Origin: CAVSKL01 sp963728475 [NCBI: Candidatus Eiseniibacteriota bacterium]
GTDB taxonomy: Bacteria; Eisenbacteria; RBG-16-71-46; JABDJR01
Reading direction: 5' to 3'
Length of the DNA stretch: 64,000 nt
Assembly: GCA_963728475.1 (NCBI GenBank)
Contig: CAVSKL010000001.1
Span: forward strand, 930,001-994,000
Part shown: positions 9,801-16,382 of the stretch, one piece after another
How positions within the stretch are numbered: the stretch's first letter is position 1
Layout: each line of letters begins with the position of its first letter
Translations under genes and position numbers: made by a program
Notes under the pieces: model-generated
Databases searched by the model: none
What the model was told of the DNA's origin: nothing
Seen by the model: the letters and a program-made list of their open reading frames with translations, nothing else

Positions 9801-10851
9801 CTCGACCGGCTACGCGGACGAGCCGCCGGTGCGGGACTTCTGGTACTACGCGGCGTACGTGGTGGACGCGTGCGGGAACGTGTCGCCGGTGTCGAATATG
9901 ACCGGCGGGACCCTGGACTACCACCTGGGCGACGTGGCCCCGGGCGGGGTCGGAAACAACCACGTGGAACTCGCGGATATCTCAGATTTGGGCGCACATT
10001 ACGGGATCGCGCTCACCCACGTGGGCGACCCCTACAACTACCTGGACGTGGGCCCGACCAGCGACATGAGCGTGAACGGCCTTCCGGATACCGACGACCA
10101 GATCCAGTTCGAGGACCTGATCCTGTTCGCGATCAACTACGGGCAGGTATCGAAGCCGGTGGTGGGAGCGAAGGGTCCGGATGCGAACGCGGTGATGCTG
10201 ACGGTGCCGGAGCAGGTGCCGTCGAGCGGGACGTTCGAGGTGGCGATCGACGCCAGCTCGGACGGTTCGATCCAGGGCGTGAGCGTGCCGCTGACCTGGA
10301 ACGCGCAGGCGGTGGAGCCGGTCGGGTTCCGCGAAGGAGACTTCGCGGGGAGCCAGGGCGGCCGGACGCTGGTGGCGAGCCCCAAGCCGGGTACGGTGGA
10401 CGCGGCGGTGTTCGGGTCCACGTTCCGGGGAACCGGGGAACTGGCCACGGTCACCTTCCGGGTGATCGGGCCGGGCGCCCCGGGGATCGGCCTGGGCGAG
10501 GTGGCCGCTCGCGATCATGACAACCACCCGGTGAAGCTGGATCTGAGCGGCCGGGGGACGCCGGTGGTCCCGGGCATGACGCGGCTGCTGCCGGCGGCGC
10601 AAAACCCGTTCGTGGGGTCGGCGATGGTCCGGTACGCGATGGCGGAGCCGGGCCGGGTGAAGATCGACGTGTACGGGTTGGACGGGCGGCTGGTGCGGAC
10701 GCTGGTGAACGGCGACGTCGCCGCCGGGGAGCAGGCGGTGAGCTGGGACGGGCGGGACGCGGCGGGGCGCTCGGTAGCCTCGGGGGCGTACCTGATCCGG
10801 TTCCGGACCGCCCGCACCGACCAGACCCAGCGGGTGGTGCGGTTGCGGTGA
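6841..10851 (+). CDS. Secreted double beta-helix surface protein with dockerin-like and FlgD-like C-terminus
   Basis: Intact 1,336-residue gene. ATG 6841 follows AAGGAGAG at proper spacing. Residues 1-27 form a signal peptide close in sequence to that of the gene at 1967. Two right-handed beta-helix blocks follow (about 60-370 and 390-740) with many N-N-x-F and G-N-x-F turns. Next come a cohesin-like domain, a fibronectin-like segment (about 900-1010), a dockerin-like segment with Asp-rich loops (about 1020-1095), a second cohesin-like domain (about 1110-1230) and the FlgD-like tail ending VVRLR. The 3' 720 bases are almost the same as in the two upstream genes, apart from a divergent patch at 10330-10384. 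Probably exported across the outer membrane and held at the surface; function inferred only. Confidence 0.88.
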   Translation: MSKFTRASLLFAAAAFLLIGPGAAFAAPSALPSNPDPSSGQARINTPATPDGVARTASATDVENLNTSTYYATIAAALADPNTLDGHVLEVQVATHAEPPVNVNKSVTIQGQTGSEVVVPTSNTGNSGDARGWFLVTAPNVTVQNLNFEGTGFLVWQAFRVLSTGGGASFSHCDFTQIRYQASGGPYAGNVVVFYDCNGTVSDCTLSEIGRHGVFFFGTGCTAGLMERCTYTGKGSGDWLDYGCEIGGGAVATITDNTVTACEGVALSDGSTSAGVLVSTYFGPGTDGTLTGNFLNGNLDGVADGYDASDTSVLQAHNNDLSGNSDLGLFNTSGTVTADASANWWGSNDPVAVAAARGGLVDYTPWLDSGTDTDVAAGFQGDFSVLDVDDDSPQTGASSRIQEGINLVTASTVNVMPGTYPGGILINKLVHLLGAQAGNDARAPRGAESIVSDSVRLIQLVGGCAGSVIDGFTFSGGGSKAVESTSGPITGIQVLNNKFVSFTGVAVFLNDNGEDIDFAQNEFDGSSATGTSLHLDQDDFDGVHITDNDFVNNANVEGLFVDGNHNVGMSASMRAPLISGNLFDNNAGVGANLGRFAFVDGSITNNVFSNNAYDGLQGGIQNTTISGNTFDGNGRFGLALTGFGGSSDPTRGAQNCTITGNTFSNNADTGLLFSSSQYPGTISTNVANNNDFSGNATGAGYSGTESIDATCNWWNDLGGPNAPGNPSAGDAISGATIQYAPWLDGSIAGSPNCDQYGSNYVSANPTSDCITPSNPCKTVPIDFTRGDMTGARGVSVTFQLSSELELCVDEDSSIHQGTWLSGFGTTFQVYANGGGSYTVDQSILGIPCGITTGGQLFTIDVKASGSASPEDVGTITITQVTARDCDNGPIAGIPGPPASVTIDNNVPVAVASLSAAQQKTGNDTDGTTKINLSWTALASPGADDIEIYRAPFGQYPEYDDAGGAAPSVPASYPPSGPWTLAGTVPATSTGYADEPPVRDFWYYAAYVVDACGNVSPVSNMTGGTLDYHLGDVAPGGVGNNHVELADISDLGAHYGIALTHVGDPYNYLDVGPTSDMSVNGLPDTDDQIQFEDLILFAINYGQVSKPVVGAKGPDANAVMLTVPEQVPSSGTFEVAIDASSDGSIQGVSVPLTWNAQAVEPVGFREGDFAGSQGGRTLVASPKPGTVDAAVFGSTFRGTGELATVTFRVIGPGAPGIGLGEVAARDHDNHPVKLDLSGRGTPVVPGMTRLLPAAQNPFVGSAMVRYAMAEPGRVKIDVYGLDGRLVRTLVNGDVAAGEQAVSWDGRDAAGRSVASGAYLIRFRTARTDQTQRVVRLR
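10127..10851 (+). repeat. Partial third copy of the constant 3' module
   Basis: Matches 6014-6738 and 1036-1760. Identity is nearly complete except for a patch of about 55 bases (10330-10384), a few bases near 10251 and single changes. Upstream of 10127 similarity falls to ordinary paralog level. Confidence 0.9.
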
Positions 10852-10906
10852 TCTTCCATGGGGAGGGACGGTGCTGATTTCCGTTCTCCCTTGAACTGAA
10901 CGGTTT

Positions 10907-10936
10907 CCGGGGGCCGCCGCCGGCGGCGGCCCCCGG
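10907..10936 (+). terminator. Perfect GC palindrome, possible terminator
   Basis: A 30-base perfect inverted repeat with arms CCGGGGGCCGCCGCC and its complement, lying between the third surface gene and the next gene. There is no T-tract, so termination is only a possibility. Confidence 0.4.
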
Positions 10937-10985
10937 TCTCCCGCCGCCCCCCCCGGGCGGCAAGACCGATACAAGGAGGTTCTTC

Positions 10986-11591
10986 ATGGTCCGGCGTTTC
11001 CCTCTCGTTTCCCCCCGGAAGGGGCGGCGGCTTTCATTCATTGCTGCGCTGGCCGGAGCTGTCGCGATCTCGGTTCTGGCCGCGCCGGGGCCGGCCGGGG
11101 CCGACCTCAACGTCAGCTTTCAGTGTGACCACATCGGATGTGAGTTTCCGGGAAGTGAGCATTTGATCGTTTCGGTTCTCGTCGACGGCGGCGCGGTCGA
11201 TCTCCATGGGTCCACCTTGGTCCTCGAGTTTGACCCGAACACCGCGAACCCGGTTTCGGTTCAGCCCGGCTCATTGATCACCGGTGCCGCTTGCGGCTAT
11301 TCGTTCTTCTGGCTGAACCAGACCGCGGTGGGGGATTCCCTCTACATCGACATTGCGAACCTGGGTTGCTCGGTGGACGGGCCCGGGGAGATCGCTCAGA
11401 TCGAGTTCGAATGCGCGGGGCCCGACACCGGTTTCGTGAAGTGCCGGAGGATGTCGTTCCGGGATAGCCTCAATGGGAGGATCCCGGCTACCTGTGATTC
11501 GACCAGCATGCTGTGCTTCCCGGCGACCCCGGCGGTGCCGTCCACTTGGGGGCGGGTCAAGACCATGTACGGAAATACGGAAGCGCCTTGA
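10986..11591 (+). CDS. Small secreted cohesin-like protein with TWG tail
   Basis: 201 residues; ATG 10986 is set by an ideal AAGGAGGT ribosome site 5 bases upstream. A basic N-terminus and hydrophobic stretch (about residues 15-38) form a signal peptide. The body resembles a cohesin-like beta-sandwich (VDLHGSTLVLEFDPN) and has several paired cysteines. It ends VPSTWGRVKTMY plus eight residues. The same tail pattern closes the unrelated proteins at 18233, 27095 and 27696, so it may be a sorting signal. The next gene also encodes a cohesin-like protein, but with a FlgD-like tail instead. No enzymatic motif; exact function unknown. Confidence 0.8.
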   Translation: MVRRFPLVSPRKGRRLSFIAALAGAVAISVLAAPGPAGADLNVSFQCDHIGCEFPGSEHLIVSVLVDGGAVDLHGSTLVLEFDPNTANPVSVQPGSLITGAACGYSFFWLNQTAVGDSLYIDIANLGCSVDGPGEIAQIEFECAGPDTGFVKCRRMSFRDSLNGRIPATCDSTSMLCFPATPAVPSTWGRVKTMYGNTEAP

Positions 11592-11759
11592 TCCGAACGT
11601 CCTCCTCGGGATGAACGATGTAGGCTCGTTACAGGCTTATCGCGGAGGGTTCTGACTCCGACACCTCGGTCGCCGGATCGGAGCCCGATGCACTACCACG
11701 ACGGCCTCGTCCCCCCGGCCGCGAACCGGGAGGAGCACCCCAGAAAGCGGGTAGACCCC

Positions 11760-12581
11760 ATGCGACGATGCATCCTGGCGCTGGCGGCGGTGGTGGCGAT
11801 GGGACTTTTCCTGCCTTCCCTACGCGCCGTAGCCGGCGAGTATGGCATCCAGGTGTCCTTCGCACCCGACCCCGTTCTGACCGACGTCGGCCAGACCTTC
11901 GACGTTCAGCTCACGGTGGCCGCCCCCAGCGACAGCTTCAACGCTTTCGACGCGATCATCACCTATGACGATTCGCTCCTCACCCTGATCAAGCTTTCTC
12001 CGGTCTCCCTTCAGCTGGGGAGCCTCATGACCTCCGCCTGCTCCAATCACTTCCACCTGTTCAACGACACCGGAGGCACCGTTACCATCACCGACGGCCT
12101 CCTCTGTGCGGGGAAGAAGGTTGCGGCGCCGGGAATCATCTACAACCTCCGGTTCCAGGTGAACGCGACCTCGGCCGCGTTCACCACGCTCCACATCGAG
12201 CGAGTGCGGTTCGCCGACGAGGGGTACTACGTGGAGCCGGTCTCCTGGCACGACTGCCCGGTCTATATCGGCAACATCACCGCCGTCCCCGACGCCGGCC
12301 CCTCCGGCGCGCTTCTCCGCGCCCCGGTCCCCAACCCCTTCCGGGGCTCGGTCCGCCTGGCCTACCACCTCGACCGCGAGAGCCCGGTACGGCTTGAGGT
12401 CTTCGACGTCGCCGGCCGCCGGGTGCGCGCGCTGGTCCTCGACACCGTGGCCGCCGGCGACCACGTCGCGGTCTGGGATGGAGCCTCGGAGACGGGCGCA
12501 CCGGTCCCCACGGGTCTCTACTTCGCCCGAATCGCGACCGATCGGGAGCAGGCGGTCCAGCGCCTCCTCCACTTCCGCTGA
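11760..12581 (+). CDS. Secreted cohesin-like protein with FlgD-like C-terminal module
   Basis: 273 residues from ATG 11760. The frame is open further upstream, but only this start places the signal peptide (MRRCILALAAVVAMG) at the N-terminus. Residues 30-165 form a cohesin-like domain of the form seen in the neighbouring gene (NAFDAIITYDDSLLTL). Residues 185-273 are a FlgD-like module (VPNPFRGSVRLAYHL, then LEVFDVAGRRVRAL), ending LLHFR. This is the terminal module of the three large proteins in smaller form. Probably a surface-attached binding protein. The nearest purine-rich ribosome site is rather far upstream, so the start is not certain. Confidence 0.8.
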   Translation: MRRCILALAAVVAMGLFLPSLRAVAGEYGIQVSFAPDPVLTDVGQTFDVQLTVAAPSDSFNAFDAIITYDDSLLTLIKLSPVSLQLGSLMTSACSNHFHLFNDTGGTVTITDGLLCAGKKVAAPGIIYNLRFQVNATSAAFTTLHIERVRFADEGYYVEPVSWHDCPVYIGNITAVPDAGPSGALLRAPVPNPFRGSVRLAYHLDRESPVRLEVFDVAGRRVRALVLDTVAAGDHVAVWDGASETGAPVPTGLYFARIATDREQAVQRLLHFR

Positions 12582-12699
12582 CCCCGTCCGAGGCCCCGGA
12601 CCCCCGGGCTCCGTGGGCCCACAGGTGGTATAACGACAACAAACTAGATAATTTACACTTCCCTCCAATCATCGGAAATTTCCGCTTGGCCCCGGACAA

Positions 12700-12711
12700 C
12701 TACACCTGTAG
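12700..12711. promoter_or_regulatory. BlaI/MecI-type operator
   Basis: The palindrome CTACACCTGTAG contains the TACA-NN-TGTA dyad recognised by BlaI/MecI/CopY-type repressors. It lies 46 bases before the repressor start, next to an AT-rich stretch (12633-12660). This fits autoregulation of the repressor-protease pair that follows. Based on the known family operator and on position. Confidence 0.6.
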
Positions 12712-12757
12712 ACTAAGCTCCGTTCCCCTCCTTTCGGTCCTCAACCCTGGACGCGGC

Positions 12758-13162
12758 ATGACCCCACCCCACCAGCTCGGCGGCCTCCAGGTCGCCATCC
12801 TGCGCGCGCTGTGGGCCCGCGGCGAGGCCGCGGTCTCCCAGATCCACGCCGATCTCAAGGTCGAGCGCGACCTCGCGCCCACCACCGTGGCCACCGTGCT
12901 CTCGCGCATGGAGAAGAAGGGCCTGGTGTCGCATCGGAGCGAGGGGCGCCAGTTCATCTACCGGCCGCGGGTCACCGAGGACGAGGTGCGCGACTCGCTG
13001 GTGAGCGACCTCACCGATCTCCTTTTCGAGGGAGATCCGGCGGAGCTCATGAACCATCTGCTGAGCGCACGGGAGTTCACCGCGGGAGACCTGGCGCGGG
13101 CGCGGGCGATGCTCGAGGACAAGTCCAAGGAGACCGACGGCGAGGAGGACGGACATGCCTGA
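12758..13162 (+). CDS. BlaI/MecI/CopY-family transcriptional repressor
   Basis: 134 residues from ATG 12758. The frame is open back to 12686, but that region holds the operator and would add an unrelated extension. Winged-helix domain at residues 5-75 (GLQVAILRALWARG, then TTVATVLSRMEKKGLV), followed by the helical dimerisation tail of the family. In known systems the repressor is inactivated by a BlaR1/MecR1-type membrane protease; such a gene follows at once, overlapping by 8 bases, which supports a functional pair. Regulated targets are not evident here beyond its own operon. Confidence 0.88.
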   Translation: MTPPHQLGGLQVAILRALWARGEAAVSQIHADLKVERDLAPTTVATVLSRMEKKGLVSHRSEGRQFIYRPRVTEDEVRDSLVSDLTDLLFEGDPAELMNHLLSAREFTAGDLARARAMLEDKSKETDGEEDGHA

Positions 13163-15068
13163 CGCGATCGCGAGCGTGATCCGCGGAACCGCGGCCTGGC
13201 TCCTGACCTATGCGCTCCACAGCACCCTGCTCCTGGCCGCCGCGTGGGCGGCGGTTCGGATCCTTCGCCCTTCGGCCGCGCTCCAGGATGCGCTCTGGAA
13301 GGCGGCGCTGGTGGGGGCGCTGGTCACCGCCTCCTGGCAGAGCCTGGGGCCGGGCGCCGGTATTCTGGGGGGCCGGGTGGAGATCGCCGGGCCTGCCGCG
13401 GCCCGGGTGGAGATCGTAACCCGGCCGGGCCCCTCGGGGACCGTTCTCGACGGCGCCACCGGCCGGCCGCTCGACGCGGCACCCGGGACCGGTGGCGCCT
13501 TCCTCTCCCCGCGCACCCTCCGCGTGGACGGCGGCCGTGCCATGGTCGCCGACCGCGAGCCGCCCCCCGGCGCCTGGACGCGCGCCCGCGCCGCCCTGGG
13601 CGCCCTGGCCGGCCGGCTCCCTGCGGTCTGGCCCGTAGCCTTCGTCTTGCTTTGGTTGGCCGGCGCGGCCGCCCGGCTCACCCGACTGGTCTCGACCAAG
13701 CGCCGGCTCCACCGGCTTCTCTCCGATCGCGCCGGGCTTCCCGCCGGCGCGCCCCACGCGCTCCTCTCCGGTCTCCGGCGCGCGGCGGGGCGCCGAAAGC
13801 CGGTGCGGCTCACCGTTTCCGACCGCATCGCCGGTCCGGTGGCGCTCGGCCGGGACGAGATCTGCCTCCCCCGGCGCGCCCTCACCGACCTCACCCCCGC
13901 ACAGCTCGAGAGCGCGCTGGCCCACGAGCTGGGCCACCTCATGCGCCGCGACCCGGCCTGGCTGCTGGCCGGTGCCGCCCTGGAAGCCGCCTTCTTTTTC
14001 CAGCCGCTCAACCGGGTGGCGCGGCGGCGGCTCCGCGAAACCGCCGAGTTCCTCTGCGACGATTGGGCGGTCCGCCACACCGGCGGCAGCCTCACCCTCG
14101 CCCGCTGTCTGGCCGAGGTGGCGGGCTGGGTCCAGCATCGCCGCCGTCCCGCGCTCGCCTCGGCCATGGCCGAGAGCGGCTCCCCCCTGGTGCGCCGGAT
14201 CGAGCGGCTCCTGGACCCGTCTCCGCGCCGCCGCGAGCCGGGCCGGTTCTGGAGCCTGGCCGCGGCGGGAGCGCTGGTGGCGGGGGTGGCGGTGTCCGCG
14301 CCCGGGGTCACGGCGGGACGCGCCCAACACCGGCCCCCGGAGACCTTCGAGTACGTCCGCATCGCCCTGGATGACGCCGCGCCGGGGGCGGTCCCGGCCG
14401 ATACGCCTCTCCCAGCCCTCGCGGCCCTGGCCGGGCCGGACGATTCGGCGGTGAAGATCGGGCGGATCCCCGGACCTCCGCCTCCCCCCGGCGCTCCGGC
14501 CCCGCGGGCGGAATCGCGTCCCCGCATCGTCTTCGTGAACCCGGCCGCCACCCGGCCGGCCCTGTTCCTCCGCCTTCCCGCCGGGTCCCCCCGGTCCGCG
14601 CCGGCGCCGGTCGCGCCCTGCCTGCCCGGAGCCGTCGCCCCGGCGGCGCTGGCCCCGGAAGCGCGCCCGGGAGGCGTCTCCCCCTTCATCTCCGGCCGCG
14701 ACCGGATCGAGGCGATGCGCGCGGCGCTGGCGGCGTTCGGGGCCTCGGGTGAGGGGGACGAAAAGATGGAGAGCGCGGTGGACGCGCTCCTCCAGGATCT
14801 GCGTTCGCGGGACGTGGTGATCACTCCGGAAGCCCAGGCCCGCATCGAGGCCTGGGGCCTGGCCGCCGGCGGCGACCTGGGTCCGCGCCTCCGGGCGATG
14901 TCCGAGGAGCTGCAGCGGCGGATCGAAGCGCATCGCCTCGCCGTGGAGCGCTCGGTCCAGGACCGCCAAGTGAGGGAGCGCCTGACCCGGGAGCGCTCGG
15001 TCCAGGACCGCCAAGTGAGGGAGCGCCGCGAGGCGCTTCGCCGGGTCCTGCGCGCGGACGCAACCTGA
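13155..15068 (+). CDS. M56-family membrane metallopeptidase (BlaR1/MecR1-like)
   Basis: 637 residues. Hydrophobic segments near residues 13-35, 47-62 and 157-172 are followed by the M56 protease domain with zinc site H257-E-L-G-H261 and a later Glu/Asp-rich helix (AEFLCDDWAV, about 297-306) carrying the usual third ligand. A further hydrophobic segment lies near 405-420. The C-terminal 230 residues are Pro/Ala-rich, with no penicillin-binding sensor domain such as true BlaR1 has, so the signal is unlikely to be a beta-lactam by that route. The end holds two copies of a 15-residue repeat (ERSVQDRQVRER). It probably cleaves the repressor encoded just upstream. Confidence 0.85.
   Translation: MPDAIASVIRGTAAWLLTYALHSTLLLAAAWAAVRILRPSAALQDALWKAALVGALVTASWQSLGPGAGILGGRVEIAGPAAARVEIVTRPGPSGTVLDGATGRPLDAAPGTGGAFLSPRTLRVDGGRAMVADREPPPGAWTRARAALGALAGRLPAVWPVAFVLLWLAGAAARLTRLVSTKRRLHRLLSDRAGLPAGAPHALLSGLRRAAGRRKPVRLTVSDRIAGPVALGRDEICLPRRALTDLTPAQLESALAHELGHLMRRDPAWLLAGAALEAAFFFQPLNRVARRRLRETAEFLCDDWAVRHTGGSLTLARCLAEVAGWVQHRRRPALASAMAESGSPLVRRIERLLDPSPRRREPGRFWSLAAAGALVAGVAVSAPGVTAGRAQHRPPETFEYVRIALDDAAPGAVPADTPLPALAALAGPDDSAVKIGRIPGPPPPPGAPAPRAESRPRIVFVNPAATRPALFLRLPAGSPRSAPAPVAPCLPGAVAPAALAPEARPGGVSPFISGRDRIEAMRAALAAFGASGEGDEKMESAVDALLQDLRSRDVVITPEAQARIEAWGLAAGGDLGPRLRAMSEELQRRIEAHRLAVERSVQDRQVRERLTRERSVQDRQVRERREALRRVLRADAT
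14946..15027 (+). repeat. 45-bp tandem repeat in M56 peptidase gene
   Basis: One full 45-base unit followed by 37 bases of a second identical unit; 15 codons per unit, so the frame is kept. Encodes the charged ERSVQDRQVRER repeat near the C-terminus. Confidence 0.9.
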
Positions 15069-15346
15069 TCCCCTTTCCTTGGTGCCCCCCTGCGGAAGAA
15101 GCGCGGCCGCCGGCCCCGGGACCTTGCGGCCGCCATCTCTCCGCTCCGGCGCCCTCCTCCGGGAGCCGTCTCCTCCGGTGACGGATCCACGCCGCGCACC
15201 GCCGGCTCCTCGTCGGCGAACCCCGTCCGAGGCCCCTCCCGGCGCCCCGGACGGTGGCACCCTCCATGCAAGTGCCAGATCCCGTCCGTCTCCGCGCCGG
15301 CGCGCCGCCGGCCGGCCATCCCGGAGGAGGCCGGGAAGGGGATCCC

Positions 15347-16324
15347 GTGATCTGGACCGCGCGCCCGTTTCCGGCGCGCCCGTTTCCGGTGCGCCTGTTT
15401 CCGATGCGCCTCTCTGCGGTCTGCTCGGCCCCGGTGTGCCTGGCCGCCGGCGCGGCCTTGCTGGCCGGATGCGGCGCCGGCGGCGGTACTGCCCCCGCGC
15501 CCGCCGCCGATCGTCCCCCCGCCTACCGCCTCCCCGGGCGCACCGTGCGCACCCTGGGCTGGAGGGTGGACCCGGAGCGCGGCGCCCTCACCGTGCAGCT
15601 GGAGTTCGTCGAGCCCACCGGCCCCCGCCGGAGGTGGCTGGTGCTCGCGCCCTTTACCGATTCGCTCTGGACCGGCTTCACCGCCTCCATCGGCGATAGC
15701 GCCCGGCCGCGATACGGTGTCTCCATGGCCTGGCGGCTGGACGACTTCAACCGGCTCTCCGCCGCGGAGTGGACGCCGGCCGAGTCCCTGGCCATGGACC
15801 GGTACTTCGTCGACGGCACCCTCCGCGAGGAATACCGGCTGAACCGCGGGCCCGCTCACGTGTTCCGGCTCCACGGCCCCTTCGACCTCGAAGCGCCCGA
15901 ACCCACCCAGTGGAGGGCGGAGCCAGGTTCGCTGGCCGGGTCCCCGCTGGCCGCGCGGTTCCACGACTTCTTCCGCCTCGCCCTCACCCTCACCGACAAC
16001 CCCGAAGCCGCGCGCCTCGCCGCCTTCCTATGGGAGTGCCCGTCGGCGGACTGGTTCCGGGGGCGGGCGGGCGCGGCCGGGCAAGCCTTCCCGGGGCCCG
16101 CCGACCCGCCGCGCGCGAGGCTCCTGCGGGCCCTGTGCCGGAGCGGTGGCGGGTGTCCGGTGGTCGCGTGCTGGACGGTCCGAGGCGTTCATCCGCTCTG
16201 CGCCGGCTGCCGCCCGGAGCGCGGCTTCTGCCGCTTCCTCCGCCTGGTTCTGGGCTGGCCCGGGATCGGAACGGCGCTGGCCGCCACGTCCCCCCCTCCG
16301 CGCCCCTCCCGGATCCCGTCTTGA
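15347..16324 (+). CDS. Predicted lipoprotein of unknown function
   Basis: 325 residues if started at GTG 15347, which has GGGAAGGGG five bases upstream. ATG 15404 is the alternative and would put the hydrophobic region at the very N-terminus. A lipobox L-A-G-C follows MRLSAVCSAPVCLAAGAAL. The mature part has a beta-rich, W- and R-containing region (GWRVDPERGALTVQLEF) but no family I recognise. The last 70 residues are Cys- and Arg-rich and look unlike the rest, so a frameshift near 16030-16150 is possible. Follows the M56 peptidase gene by 278 bases on the same strand. Confidence 0.55.
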   Translation: MIWTARPFPARPFPVRLFPMRLSAVCSAPVCLAAGAALLAGCGAGGGTAPAPAADRPPAYRLPGRTVRTLGWRVDPERGALTVQLEFVEPTGPRRRWLVLAPFTDSLWTGFTASIGDSARPRYGVSMAWRLDDFNRLSAAEWTPAESLAMDRYFVDGTLREEYRLNRGPAHVFRLHGPFDLEAPEPTQWRAEPGSLAGSPLAARFHDFFRLALTLTDNPEAARLAAFLWECPSADWFRGRAGAAGQAFPGPADPPRARLLRALCRSGGGCPVVACWTVRGVHPLCAGCRPERGFCRFLRLVLGWPGIGTALAATSPPPRPSRIPS

Positions 16325-16382
16325 CGGGTTCGCCCCAGCGGGTATTCTCCGGCCATGGCTCCCGAAAAGGAGGGTTCCGCCG

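Noticed and set aside
6781-9963. 1,060-residue open frame on the minus strand
   Set aside because: Antisense to the surface protein gene; Gly/Val/Asp-rich composition typical of shadow frames in GC-rich DNA, with no motif or signal.
13077-15964. Long minus-strand frames opposite the M56 and lipoprotein genes
   Set aside because: Arg/Ala/Gly-rich shadow frames; the plus-strand genes show clear family motifs.
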